A stretch of DNA of 55,748 nt, taken from Alphaproteobacteria bacterium (GTDB lineage: Bacteria; Pseudomonadota; Alphaproteobacteria; SHVZ01). Where the stretch lies: positions 1 to 55,748 of the forward strand of contig VGEN01000008.1 in assembly GCA_016869285.1 (NCBI GenBank), read 5' to 3'. Below are positions 25,354-34,124 of the stretch, piece by piece; position 1 is the first letter of the stretch, and each line of letters starts with the position of its first letter. The position numbers and the translations under genes are program-made. The notes below the pieces were generated by a model. That model saw nothing but the letters and a program-made list of their open reading frames with translations, made no database searches and had not been told where the DNA came from.

Positions 25354-27105
25354 ATGTTCACGACCCGCCCTGAGCTGCTCGGCACCTTCGGCGCGACCGC
25401 GTCGACGCATTGGCTGTCCGCGACCACGGGCATGGGCGTGCTTGAGCGCGGCGGCAACGCCTTCGATGCCGCGGCGACCATGGGGTTTGTCCAGCAGGTC
25501 GTGGAGCCGCAGCGGAACGGCCCTGGCGGCGAGGTCCCAATCCTTTTCCACCAGGTCGGGAAGGATGGGGTGCGCGCGATCTCGGGCCAGGGCGTTGCGC
25601 CGGCGGCGGCGACCGTCGAACGCTACCGCGGCCTCGGTCTCGACCTGATTCCGGGCACCGGCTTTCTCGCGGCGACGATACCGGGTCCGTTCGATGCCTG
25701 GATGGTGCTGATCCGCGACCGCGGCACGCTGCCGCTGCGTGCGATTCTCGAACCGGCGATTGCGCTCGCCGAGAAGGGCTATCCGATCACGCCGCGTATC
25801 GCCGTCGCCATCGCCAAGGTCGCCGACGTCTTCCGGACCGACTGGCCGACTTCTGCGGCGCTCTATCTGCCGAACGGCGAGCCGCCGAAGGCCGGCACCT
25901 ATTTCAGGAACCCCGCCCTGGCCCGCGCCTGGAAGCGCCTGATCGAGGAGGGCGAGGCCGCCGGCAGCGACCGCGTGCGCCAGATCGAGGCGGCCCGCCG
26001 CGCCTGGTCGCAGGGCTTCGTCGCCGAGGCGATCGAGCGTTTCGTCCGTACACCGGTCAAGGATACGTCCGGCCGTGCTCATGCCGGTCTGATCACCGCC
26101 GACGACTTGGCGCGCTGGCAAGCCAAAGAAGAGGCACCGATTACCTACGACTACGGCCGCTACACGGTGGCAAAATGCGGCACCTGGTCTCAAGGCCCCG
26201 TGTTCCTGCAGCAGCTTGCGCTGCTCAAGGGGAAGGACCTCGCCAAGCTCGATCCGAACGGCGCCGAGTTCGTCCATCTGTGCATCGAGGCGACCAAGCT
26301 CGCCTTCGCCGACCGCAACGCCTATTACGGCGATCCGGACTTCGTCGACGTGCCTATGGGCGCGCTGCTGAGCGACGCCTACAACGCCGAGCGCCGGAAG
26401 CGCATCACCGACAAGGCGGCAATGGATACGCCGCCCGGCGTCGTTCCCGGATACCAGCCGAACGTCGCCAAGCTCAAGCACAGTCCTGAGATTGCGCTCG
26501 AGCCGCACTGGAAGGCGGCGATGCCCGCGGATACCGTCCATCTCGACGTGATCGACCGGCACGGCAACATGGTCTCGGCGACGCCATCCGGCGGCTGGCT
26601 GCCGAGCTCGCCGGTGATCCCGGAGCTGGGCTTCCCGCTCGGCACGCGCGGCCAGATCTTCTCGCTCGATCCGAAGCACCCGAACGCGCTCGCGCCGGGG
26701 AAGCGGCCGCGCACGACGCTGACGCCGTCGCTCGCGCTTCGCGACGGCAAGCCCTACATGGCCTTCGGCACGCCAGGCGGCGACCAGCAAGATCAGTGGT
26801 CGCTCGTCATGTTTCTGCGGCATGTCCACCACGGCATGAATCTTCAGGAAGCGATCGACGCGCCGGCCTTTCATACTTCTCACTTCGAAAGCTCGTTCTG
26901 GCCTCGTGGCGCCGAGCCCGGCAAGGTGCAGATCGAGAGCCGCTTCGGAGATGCCGTCGCGCAGGACCTCAGGCGCCGCGGCCACGACGTCGAGATCGTC
27001 GACGGTTGGAGCGAGGGGAATCTCTCGGCGATCTCGCGCGAGGGTGAGCATCTCAAGGCCGGTGCCAACCCGCGCTACATGGAAGGCTACGCCGTCTGCC
27101 GCTAG
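25354..27105 (+). CDS. Gamma-glutamyltransferase family protein
   Basis: This Ntn-hydrolase of 583 residues is made as one precursor and expected to self-cleave before the catalytic Thr. The N-terminal part has ERGGNAFDAAATMGFVQQVVEPQRNGPGGE (about 30-59), typical of the family. The nucleophile is probably the Thr in PADTVHLDVIDRHGNMVS, aligned with the TTHYSVVD motif of classical enzymes. SATPSGGW and GTPGGDQQ are oxyanion and binding regions. I chose the ATG at 25354 because GGAG lies six bases before it; an ATG at 25303 has no RBS. No signal peptide is visible, so it may be cytoplasmic, unlike the periplasmic E. coli enzyme. It could act on glutathione conjugates, gamma-glutamyl amides or cephalosporin-like amides. 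Confidence 0.85.
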   Translation: MFTTRPELLGTFGATASTHWLSATTGMGVLERGGNAFDAAATMGFVQQVVEPQRNGPGGEVPILFHQVGKDGVRAISGQGVAPAAATVERYRGLGLDLIPGTGFLAATIPGPFDAWMVLIRDRGTLPLRAILEPAIALAEKGYPITPRIAVAIAKVADVFRTDWPTSAALYLPNGEPPKAGTYFRNPALARAWKRLIEEGEAAGSDRVRQIEAARRAWSQGFVAEAIERFVRTPVKDTSGRAHAGLITADDLARWQAKEEAPITYDYGRYTVAKCGTWSQGPVFLQQLALLKGKDLAKLDPNGAEFVHLCIEATKLAFADRNAYYGDPDFVDVPMGALLSDAYNAERRKRITDKAAMDTPPGVVPGYQPNVAKLKHSPEIALEPHWKAAMPADTVHLDVIDRHGNMVSATPSGGWLPSSPVIPELGFPLGTRGQIFSLDPKHPNALAPGKRPRTTLTPSLALRDGKPYMAFGTPGGDQQDQWSLVMFLRHVHHGMNLQEAIDAPAFHTSHFESSFWPRGAEPGKVQIESRFGDAVAQDLRRRGHDVEIVDGWSEGNLSAISREGEHLKAGANPRYMEGYAVCR

Positions 27106-27130
27106 CACGCCCGACAACAAGGAGCCGCCG

Positions 27131-27910
27131 ATGACTGCCGTGAATCACGTCAAGAAGAAGCTTGCCGAGGGCAAGCTCGCCGCCGGGCTGACGCTTCGCA
27201 TCGCGCAGACGGTCGAGATGACCTTCGTCGCCAAGCAGGCTGGATTCGACTGGCTGTTCCTCGACATGGAGCACGGGTCGATGGCCGTCCATCATGTCGG
27301 CCAGCTCTCGATCGCGGCCGCCGCTGCCGGGCTGACGCCGATCGCGCGCGTCACGCATCAGGACATGGCGACCGCCTGCCGGCTGCTGGATTCAGGCGCC
27401 CAAGGCATCATCTTCCCGCATGTCGATACGCCGGATGAGGCGCGGGCGGCGGCCGAGGCCTGCCGCTTCGCGCCGCAGGGCAAGCGCTCGTTCGGCGGGG
27501 CGCCGCCCAGCCTCGGCTTCGCGCCGATGTCGCCGGCCGAGGTGACAAAGCGCTCGAACGAGCTCGTCTTCCTCGTCGCTATGATCGAGACCGAGAAGGC
27601 GGTCGCGAGTGTCGATGCGATTGCTGCGGTCCCCGGCATCGACTGCTTGCTGATCGGCACCAACGACCTGACGCTCGACATGGGCGTCACCGGCGACTAC
27701 GGCCACGCCAAGGTCATCGCCGCCTACGAGGCGTTGGTCGCGGCCTGCAAGAAGCACAGCAAGGTGCCCGGCATGGGCGGCATTTACGACACGGTCCATG
27801 CCAAGCGCTACGTCCAGATGGGCTGCCGCTTCCTCCTCGGCGGCTCCGATCTGGCGCTGCTCTCGGCCGCAGCCAAGGCGCGCGCGGAATTCTTCGGCAC
27901 GCTGCTCTAG
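27131..27910 (+). CDS. HpcH/HpaI-type aldolase/citrate lyase family protein
   Basis: This class II pyruvate-type aldolase has 259 residues, the family size. FDWLFLDMEHGSMAVHHV (about 38-55) holds the acid residues near the active site. GAQGIIFPHVDTPDEA follows. MIETEKAVASVDAIAAVPGIDCLLIGTNDLTLDMG carries the metal-binding Glu and the Asp of the IGxNDL motif. It cleaves or forms 4-hydroxy-2-oxo acids with pyruvate or a related keto acid. The ATG has GGAG eight bases upstream and lies 25 bases after the preceding gene, so they are probably one operon. A malyl-CoA lyase-like role is less likely given the motif set. Confidence 0.87.
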   Translation: MTAVNHVKKKLAEGKLAAGLTLRIAQTVEMTFVAKQAGFDWLFLDMEHGSMAVHHVGQLSIAAAAAGLTPIARVTHQDMATACRLLDSGAQGIIFPHVDTPDEARAAAEACRFAPQGKRSFGGAPPSLGFAPMSPAEVTKRSNELVFLVAMIETEKAVASVDAIAAVPGIDCLLIGTNDLTLDMGVTGDYGHAKVIAAYEALVAACKKHSKVPGMGGIYDTVHAKRYVQMGCRFLLGGSDLALLSAAAKARAEFFGTLL

Positions 27911-27916
27911 CCCTTC

Positions 27917-28789
27917 ATGTCTCGATCCTGGTCCGCCCTGCCGCCGGTCGTGCGAACGGCGGTGTGGATGGTGCTTTGCGGCATCTTTTTTTCGCTGATG
28001 TCGGCCCTGATCCGCATCGGCTCGGCTGAGCTGCCGGCGACCACGATGATCGTCGCGCGCAACGGGCTCGCCTTCCTCTGCCTTGCTCCGTTCCTGCTCC
28101 GGCGCGGATTGCAGGTCGTGCGCGCGCAGCGTCCGTATTTTCTCATGTGGCTTGGCGCGATCCAGGTTCTCTCCAATGTCGGATGGTTCCTGGCGTTGAA
28201 GGTGGTGCCGATCGCCGACACCACAGCCATCAGCTTCCTGACGACAATTATCACGCCGGTGCTCGCCGTCTTCTTCTTGAGCGAGCCGCCGCGGCCGGTC
28301 CGTTTCGTGGCGCTTGCGGTCGGTCTTCTCGGAGCGCTCGTCATCGTCCGGCCCGGCTTTCAGGAGATCTCGCCCGAGATCCTGATGCTGCTCGGCAATG
28401 CCGTGATCTATGCCGGCTTCGCGCTCATCATCCGTAGCGCAAGCCGAGACCACTCCTCGGAGACGATCGTCTTCTACACACTGGCCTCGGCCGTGCCCTT
28501 GGCGGGCGTGATCGCTATTCCGGACCTCGGCTGGCCGTCCTCTTGGGGCTGGGGAATCCTGGTGGGGATAGGCGTATGCGCCGGCCTTGGGCAGATCACG
28601 GCGACGCTGGGCTACGCCTCGGGCGAGACCTCGCTGGTCATGGCCTTCGACTTCCTCAAGCTGCCGATCGCGGCTGCCATCTCGGTGCTGATCCTCGGCG
28701 AGGCGCCGGACCGATGGACCTGGATTGGCGCGGCGATCATTTTTGCCGCTGCCTGGGCGATGGTTCGTAACGAGACACGAACGAAGTGA
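27917..28789 (+). CDS. EamA/DMT family transporter
   Basis: This membrane carrier has 290 residues, about ten helices and two EamA repeats. The first repeat contains MSALIRIGSAELPATTMIVARNGLAFL, and the second begins with the GNAVIYAGFALIIRSASR helix. It starts only six bases after the aldolase stop and ends 16 bases before the phosphotriesterase homolog, so it belongs to this gene run. It may export or import the metabolite handled by the neighbours. Confidence 0.85.
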   Translation: MSRSWSALPPVVRTAVWMVLCGIFFSLMSALIRIGSAELPATTMIVARNGLAFLCLAPFLLRRGLQVVRAQRPYFLMWLGAIQVLSNVGWFLALKVVPIADTTAISFLTTIITPVLAVFFLSEPPRPVRFVALAVGLLGALVIVRPGFQEISPEILMLLGNAVIYAGFALIIRSASRDHSSETIVFYTLASAVPLAGVIAIPDLGWPSSWGWGILVGIGVCAGLGQITATLGYASGETSLVMAFDFLKLPIAAAISVLILGEAPDRWTWIGAAIIFAAAWAMVRNETRTK

Positions 28790-28805
28790 TGGAAAGGGCT
28801 TCCAG

Positions 28806-29846
28806 ATGAATCGGGCACAGCTCAAGGGCAAGGTGCAGACGGTGTGCGGGCTGATCGATCCGGAGAAGCTCGGTCATACGCTGATGCATGAGCACCTGCT
28901 TTCGGACCTCCGTACGCCGGCGCAGCGTATGGTCAACGAGCCGGAGGACCCGATCAGCCTCGATAATGTCTGGGAGATCAACTACGGCCGTCGTACCCAC
29001 CGCATGCAGTACGTGCTCGACATGAAGGACATCGCCCAGGTCGAGATGAGTGCGCTGCGCGTCCTCGGCGGCGATTCCGTGGTCGAGCTCACCTGCGGCG
29101 GCATCCGGCCCGACCCGAAGGGTCTCGCCGACATCCAGCTCGGCACCGGCGTCAACATCATCATGGGCTGCGGCTACTACGTCGAGCAGTACCAGGACCC
29201 GTCGAACAGGACGCGCAGCGTCGACAGCTTCGCCAGGGAGATCGTCGGCCAGGTCTTCGACGGCGCCTGGGGCACCGATGTGCGCGCCGGCATCATCGGC
29301 GAGATCGGCTCGCAGAATCCTTGGACCGATCTCGAGAAGACGGTCATGCGCGGCGCGGTGATCGCTCAGCAGGAAACCGGTGCCGCCCTCAACATCCATC
29401 CCGGCCGGCGCGAGGATCTGCCGCTCGAGATCGCGACCACGATCAAGTCCTGGGGTGCCGACCTCACGCGCACGATCATCAGCCATATCGACCGCACGAT
29501 CCTGGAGATCGACCCTCTTCTGCGCCTCGCCGAGACCGGCGTGGTGCTCGAGTTCGACATGTTCGGCGTCGAGAACACCTACTATCCGCTGAACGAAGCG
29601 ATCGACATGCCCAATGACGGCGTGCGGCTCCGCCTGGTCAAGGCCCTGGTCGATCGCGGCCATCTCGACCAGGTGGTGATCTCGCACGACATCGACTGCC
29701 GCACGCGCCTGGTCAATTTCGGCGGCCATGGCTATGGCCACATCCTCCGCAACGTCGTGCCGCTGATGCGGGCGCGGAACTTCACGGAAGCCGAGATCGA
29801 CGGCATCCTGGTCGGCAATCCGAAGCGGCTCCTGACCTTCGTCTAG
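28806..29846 (+). CDS. Phosphotriesterase-family metal hydrolase (PHP-like)
   Basis: This is an amidohydrolase-superfamily TIM barrel of 346 residues. The binuclear site is readable: His28 and His30 (MHEH), Glu166 (GIIGEIG) as the bridging residue, His198 (LNIHPGR), His227 (ISHIDR) and Asp295 (ISHDIDCR). True phosphotriesterases and lactonases use a carboxylated Lys at the bridging position. Glu is found in the E. coli PHP/YhfV group, whose activities are poorly defined. The start ATG is 28806; the open frame runs back to 28725 over the previous gene. It sits 4 bases before a CoA-ligase gene. A lactone, ester or amide substrate feeding the ligase would fit, but that is inference. Confidence 0.85.
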   Translation: MNRAQLKGKVQTVCGLIDPEKLGHTLMHEHLLSDLRTPAQRMVNEPEDPISLDNVWEINYGRRTHRMQYVLDMKDIAQVEMSALRVLGGDSVVELTCGGIRPDPKGLADIQLGTGVNIIMGCGYYVEQYQDPSNRTRSVDSFAREIVGQVFDGAWGTDVRAGIIGEIGSQNPWTDLEKTVMRGAVIAQQETGAALNIHPGRREDLPLEIATTIKSWGADLTRTIISHIDRTILEIDPLLRLAETGVVLEFDMFGVENTYYPLNEAIDMPNDGVRLRLVKALVDRGHLDQVVISHDIDCRTRLVNFGGHGYGHILRNVVPLMRARNFTEAEIDGILVGNPKRLLTFV

Positions 29847-29850
29847 ACGC

Positions 29851-31152
29851 ATGGCGACTCTCGCGAGAGCTGACTTCCTGGCGGCTGCGGATCTCCGCGG
29901 CTGGCAGGAGCAGCGTTGGACGCGACAACGCGCATGGGTCGCGGACTCTTCTTTCTACCGGGGCTGGTGGTCGGGCCGGGAGGCGCCAGCGCGGCTGGAG
30001 GAGCTGCCGGCGTTGCCGCTCAGCGACAAGGCGATGCTGCGCTCAAGCCAGTGTGCCTCGCCGCCCTTCGGCGACTATCTCCGCGCCGATCCGAAGGACG
30101 TAAGGCGCATCCACCGCACCTCCGGCACCACGGGCGAGGCGATGAACATCGCGCTCTCGGCGGAGGACGCGGAGGACACCGCGATCGTCGGCGCGCGCGC
30201 CCAGAGCGCTTCCGGCCTGGGCCCGGGCCATCGGGTCGTCCATTGCCTCAACTATCAGCTCTGGATGGGCGGCTTCACCGACCACACGACGCTGGAGGCG
30301 ACCGGCGCCACCGTCATCCCCTTCGGCGCCGGCGGAAGCGAGAGGCTGGTGCGCACGATCCGGGAGCTCGGCATCACCGCGATCTCCTGCACGCCCTCCT
30401 ATCCGGCGGTTCTAGAGCGGATGATCGCTGAGCATTTTCCGGACCTGAAGCCTGCCGATCTCGGCTTGAAGCTGGGCTTGTTCGGCGGCGAGGCCGGGCT
30501 CGACGACCCGGCGTTCCGCGGCCGGCTCGAGTCCATCTGGGGCTTCAAGGCGAGGAACGCCAATTACGGTGTCTCCGACGTCTTCTGCAACTTCGCCGGC
30601 CAGTGCGAGCGCCAGACCGACCTGCATTTCGTCGGCCTTGACGTCCTGTGGCCGGAGCTGATCGAGCCGGAAAGCGGTGCCATCCTGCCCTGGCGGGAAA
30701 GCGAGACGGGCGAACTCGTGCTGACCCATCTATCGCGCGTCTGCCAGCCGCTGGTTCGCTTCCGTACCGGCGACATCGTCACGCTGACCGGAACCGGCCG
30801 TTGCGTCTGCGGCCGGCATGCGCCGCGTTTTCGTGTCGTCGGCCGCTCCGACGACATGGTCGTGGTGCGCGGCCTCAACGTCTTCCCGACGATGATCTCT
30901 TCCGTGCTCGGCGGCTTTCGCGAGCTGTCGAGTGAGTACCGGATCCGCCTTGAGGGGCGCGGCCCCTTCGACGTTCTGCCGATCGAGGCCGAGCTGGCGT
31001 CGGATGGCCTCCCCGGCCTTGCAGAAGGCGTTGCTGCGGCAATCAAGCGCGAGATCGGCGTGACGGCGGCTGTTACGCTGCTGCCACCAGGAGCCTTGCC
31101 GCGAACCGAGGGCAAGACCCGGCGCGTCATCCGGGATGGAGGAACGTCGTGA
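29851..31152 (+). CDS. PaaK-like AMP-forming CoA ligase
   Basis: This 433-residue adenylate-forming ligase resembles phenylacetate-CoA ligase rather than the longer acyl-CoA synthetases. The P-loop is RTSGTTGEAMNIALS (about 89-103). GLFGGEAGLDD and NYGVSDVF cover the A4-A5 region. FRTGDIVTLTG holds the ribose-binding Asp, CVCGRHAPRFRVVGRSDDMVVVRGLNVFP contains the hinge, and the C-terminal PRTEGKTRRVI holds the catalytic Lys. The CVCGR Cys pair is seen in PaaK relatives. It starts 4 bases after the hydrolase and overlaps the hydratase gene by a GTGA. It probably activates an aromatic or short branched acid to its CoA ester. Confidence 0.85.
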   Translation: MATLARADFLAAADLRGWQEQRWTRQRAWVADSSFYRGWWSGREAPARLEELPALPLSDKAMLRSSQCASPPFGDYLRADPKDVRRIHRTSGTTGEAMNIALSAEDAEDTAIVGARAQSASGLGPGHRVVHCLNYQLWMGGFTDHTTLEATGATVIPFGAGGSERLVRTIRELGITAISCTPSYPAVLERMIAEHFPDLKPADLGLKLGLFGGEAGLDDPAFRGRLESIWGFKARNANYGVSDVFCNFAGQCERQTDLHFVGLDVLWPELIEPESGAILPWRESETGELVLTHLSRVCQPLVRFRTGDIVTLTGTGRCVCGRHAPRFRVVGRSDDMVVVRGLNVFPTMISSVLGGFRELSSEYRIRLEGRGPFDVLPIEAELASDGLPGLAEGVAAAIKREIGVTAAVTLLPPGALPRTEGKTRRVIRDGGTS

Positions 31153-31898
31153 CGACCGTGATGTCGGCCAGTGCGCCCGGCCACCGGGTGATCACGCTCA
31201 ATCGGCCGGAGCGGCTGAACGCGATCAACGGCGCCCTGCTCGACGATCTGGCGGCAGCACTCAGGGGCGCGAACGCGGATGAGACGATCGCCTCCATCAT
31301 CCTCACCGGTAGCGGCCGGGCCTTCTGCGCCGGCGACGATCTCAAGGAATTCGAGATGCAGGCGGCGACCGAGGGTGAAGCCCGCCTCCATGTCGAGCGG
31401 ATTCAGGAGATCACCCGGCTGATCGTCGACAGCCCGCATATCGTCGTCGTCGCCGCTGCCGGCTGGGCGGTGGGCGGCGGTCTCGAATGGGCGATCAATG
31501 CCGATCTCGTGGTCATGGCCGATGACTGTCGCTGCTTCTTTCCGGAGCTTGCGCTCGGCCTCTTCGTCACCGGCGGCGTGACCTGGCTGCTGCCCGAGCG
31601 TTGCGGCCGGACGCGCGCGCTCGAGATCATGCTGCTCGGCGAGCGCTTCGATGCCGCCCGAGCGAAGGAGCTCGGCATCGCCAACCGTGTCGTGCCGAAG
31701 GAGCGCCTGCTGGACGAGGCGGCGGCGGTGGCCGAGAAGATCGCGTCGCTGCCGGTCGCTCATGTCCGTGCCCTGAAGCGCGTGGTCCATCGCGCAACGG
31801 ATCTCGCTTCCGCGATGCGGATGGAGACCGACAAGACGATCGCCGCCTTTCTCGACCCGGATACGCCGCGCCGCATCGGCGGCGCCCTCCGCCGCTGA
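31149..31898 (+). CDS. Enoyl-CoA hydratase/isomerase (crotonase) family protein
   Basis: This crotonase-fold enzyme has 249 residues. GRAFCAGDDLKEF (about 57-69) provides the first oxyanion-hole residue, and AAGWAVGGGLEWAINADLVV (about 100-119) the second. The position of the second catalytic Glu of true hydratases reads FFPELALGLF, where the Glu of PEL is in place but the surrounding pattern is looser than in FadB. The GTG start overlaps the ligase stop by 4 bases. It should act on the CoA ester made by the ligase. Hydratase, isomerase, hydrolase and decarboxylase are all possible within the family. Confidence 0.87.
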   Translation: MTTVMSASAPGHRVITLNRPERLNAINGALLDDLAAALRGANADETIASIILTGSGRAFCAGDDLKEFEMQAATEGEARLHVERIQEITRLIVDSPHIVVVAAAGWAVGGGLEWAINADLVVMADDCRCFFPELALGLFVTGGVTWLLPERCGRTRALEIMLLGERFDAARAKELGIANRVVPKERLLDEAAAVAEKIASLPVAHVRALKRVVHRATDLASAMRMETDKTIAAFLDPDTPRRIGGALRR

Positions 31899-31915
31899 CC
31901 TTAAGGAGCATCGCT

Positions 31916-32242
31916 ATGATCCACGAGCTGCGCGTCTATCACTGCATTCCCGGGCGCCTGCCGGCGCTGCTCAAGCGCTTCGAGACCAAGACGCTCAAGA
32001 TCTGGGAGAAGCACGGCATCCGCCAGGCCGGTTTCTGGACGGTGCTCGTCGGCGAATCCAACCAGGTGCTGAACTACCTGCTCGCCTGGGAGTCCCTGGC
32101 CGAGCGCGAGCGGAAATGGAACGCCTTCATGGCCGATCCCGAATGGATCGCCGCGCGCGCGGAATCAGAGAAAGACGGCCTGATCGTCGCCAAGGTCACC
32201 AACGAGTTCTGGCAGCCGACGGCGTTCTCGTCGGTCAGGTAG
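31916..32242 (+). CDS. NIPSNAP family protein
   Basis: This dimeric alpha-beta barrel (ferredoxin-like) protein has 108 residues. It begins MIHELRVYHCIPGRLPALLKRFETK, the NIPSNAP pattern, followed by FWTVLVGESNQVLNYLLAWESLAERERKW and a PEWIAAR segment. A perfect AAGGAG RBS lies at 31903-31908, so the ATG at 31916 is firm although the frame is open far upstream. Bacterial NIPSNAP proteins often accompany catabolic operons, but their role is unknown. It ends the plus-strand run, and its last 8 bases overlap the convergent DUF4862 gene. Confidence 0.82.
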   Translation: MIHELRVYHCIPGRLPALLKRFETKTLKIWEKHGIRQAGFWTVLVGESNQVLNYLLAWESLAERERKWNAFMADPEWIAARAESEKDGLIVAKVTNEFWQPTAFSSVR

Positions 32243-33191
32243 CGTTCCGCTCGATCAGCGTGATCAGGTCGGCGATGGTGCCGAGGCGGGTCGAGACCGT
32301 GGCTTCCGGCGGGCGGATCGCGATCTTGGCGCCGATGAAATCGAGCTTGTCGGCCGCGGCAAGCGAAGCCTTGATTTCGGCCTTGGTCAGCAGCGAGCCC
32401 TCGGCGGCGTGGGTGAGGCCCGGTGCCGGGGCGTGCGGCATGTGCGAGTCCGTCCAGGCGCCATAAGGGGTCTGTGCTCCAGAGGCGCCCGAGAACATCA
32501 GGCCGGAGAGCGCGCCAGCGTCGCGTGCTTGCTTGATGTGCTCGACCGCCGTTCCGGGCTTGTAGGTCTCCAGAACCGAGCGACCCCAGTTGATCGAGAT
32601 GCCGACCGGCTTCCGCGCCGATCTGTTGGCGGCCGCGATCGCCTTGAGCTCGTCGCCGAGCGTCAGGAAGCCTTTGATCGGGGGATGGCCGGGACGATAG
32701 GCGTCGCAATGCTCGATCGCCAACCTTGCGCCATGCCAATCCCAGCCGGCGATCTCGGTCAGCGACTCCGTGAAGGCACCGACCGAGCCTTTGCCGGCGC
32801 CGCCCTGGGTCGGCGCCGACTGCACCTCGACCGCGATCACCGCATGGCGGCCGACGGCGGCGTTGAGCCTGGCGACCGCGTCCCGGGCCTTGGCGGCGAA
32901 GGCGATCGCTGCCTTGCGCCCGGCGGCGTCGTCCGAGGCAAGCCCGAATGTCTTGTCATTGACCAGCGCCTGCATGGTGCCGGGGATGCAGGTGACGACG
33001 AAATCCCAGTCCTTCCTTACGGTTCGTAGCAGCCACGGCTCGTCATGCGGGTGCAGCGTGCCGGTGAAGGGTACCTCCAGGCCGCGGACGTCCGGCATTG
33101 CCTTGAGGCCGTTGTACAGCTCGGCCTCGGCCACATCGTTCCAGGATGAAGAGGCAGGTGAGATGGCATAGGCGCCGACAATGGTGGCCAT
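32235..33191 (-). CDS. DUF4862 family protein
   Basis: This protein of 318 residues resembles the DUF4862 family: it starts MATIVGAYAISPASSSWN and contains the LEVPFTGTLHPHDEPWLL stretch near residue 40. The overall pattern suggests a TIM-barrel related to xylose-isomerase-like enzymes, with IEHCDAYRPG (about 157-166) as a possible metal or substrate site. No function has been assigned to the family. It converges on the NIPSNAP gene and lies downstream of the AraC regulator on the same strand, with 43 bases between. The family call is from memory of the N-terminal pattern and is moderate. Confidence 0.6.
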   Translation of the reverse strand: MATIVGAYAISPASSSWNDVAEAELYNGLKAMPDVRGLEVPFTGTLHPHDEPWLLRTVRKDWDFVVTCIPGTMQALVNDKTFGLASDDAAGRKAAIAFAAKARDAVARLNAAVGRHAVIAVEVQSAPTQGGAGKGSVGAFTESLTEIAGWDWHGARLAIEHCDAYRPGHPPIKGFLTLGDELKAIAAANRSARKPVGISINWGRSVLETYKPGTAVEHIKQARDAGALSGLMFSGASGAQTPYGAWTDSHMPHAPAPGLTHAAEGSLLTKAEIKASLAAADKLDFIGAKIAIRPPEATVSTRLGTIADLITLIERNAT

Positions 33192-33234
33192 GGGATCTTC
33201 CGGATGAGGAAAGGGTGAGGGGCGGCGAGGGAGC

Positions 33235-34059
33235 TTAGCAGCCGAGCCGGCTCGCCCGGTAGTGTCCGGGCGTCATGCCGTAGGCGGATTTGAACCGTCG
33301 GGTCAGATGCGCCTGGTCGGTGAACCCGAGCGTTGCGGCGACCGCGGCCGGCGCCTCGCCAGCGGCGAGCCGCCGTTTCACCTGCTCGAGCCGAAGCAGG
33401 CGCAGATAGGCGGACGGTGCCAGGCCGAAGCAGCGCTGGAACAGGCGTGTCAGGTGAAACCGGCTCATGCCGGCGAGGTCGGCGAGATCGCTCAGGCTCA
33501 CCTCGTCCTCGGGCACGTCGCGCAGCCGGTCGCGGACGCGAAGCACGGCGCGGTCGGCTCGGCTAGGAAGGGTGGCTGCACGGACGCCGCCGTAGCGACG
33601 CGCAAGATGGACCATCAGGCGCAGCAGAGCGTCGTCGCGCGTAACCGACTCCGCGCCGTTCCCGAGCAGGTCATAGGCGCGCGAGATGAAACCTGCGGTC
33701 TCGGGGTCGAACGCCACCGGGCGACCGAACAGCGGCTCCGGGCTGTCGACCTCGCCGGCGAGAACGCGGCGAACCGTGGCAGTGTCGAGATAGAGCATGC
33801 GGTAGGTGAAGCCTTCGCGCGTCGTGGCGCGGCCGTCGTGCAGCTCGGTCGGGTTAAACAGCATGATCGCGCCGGGCTCGGTCGTGTGCCCGATCCCGCG
33901 GCAGGTGAAGCTCTGCGAGGCGGCTTCGGTCATGCCGATCGCATAGGTCTCGTGCGCGTGCCGGTCATAGGCATGGCGCGTGAAGCGTGCGTAAAGGCGC
34001 TCAATCCCGGTTCGGGGATCGCTTTCGTAGCACACCCACTCATCGTTGACCGGCCGCAC
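33235..34059 (-). CDS. AraC family transcriptional regulator
   Basis: This regulator has 274 residues. The N-terminal half is an AraC_binding cupin-like domain with RHAYDRHAHETYAIGM (about 28-43) and PGAIMLFNPTELHDG. The C-terminal half has two helix-turn-helix motifs, VSLSDLADLAGMSRFHLTRLFQRCFGLAPSAYL and APAAVAATLGFTDQAHLTRRFKSAYGMTPGHYR, the standard HTH_18 pair. The start is GTG at 34059. It is transcribed towards DUF4862 and divergent from the broken DUF2000 gene, so it may control either. This subgroup is often linked to EamA or LysE-type exporters. Confidence 0.88.
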   Translation of the reverse strand: MRPVNDEWVCYESDPRTGIERLYARFTRHAYDRHAHETYAIGMTEAASQSFTCRGIGHTTEPGAIMLFNPTELHDGRATTREGFTYRMLYLDTATVRRVLAGEVDSPEPLFGRPVAFDPETAGFISRAYDLLGNGAESVTRDDALLRLMVHLARRYGGVRAATLPSRADRAVLRVRDRLRDVPEDEVSLSDLADLAGMSRFHLTRLFQRCFGLAPSAYLRLLRLEQVKRRLAAGEAPAAVAATLGFTDQAHLTRRFKSAYGMTPGHYRASRLGC

Positions 34060-34124
34060 GGCGATACAAGTCCCCCGATGGCGTTTCAGTCACCTTAGGC
34101 CCAAACGCCTGCCCGGAGAAGCCG

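Noticed and set aside
25273..27120. Minus-strand open frame of 615 codons
   Set aside because: It mirrors the gamma-glutamyltransferase gene and has a composition of antisense type without motifs.
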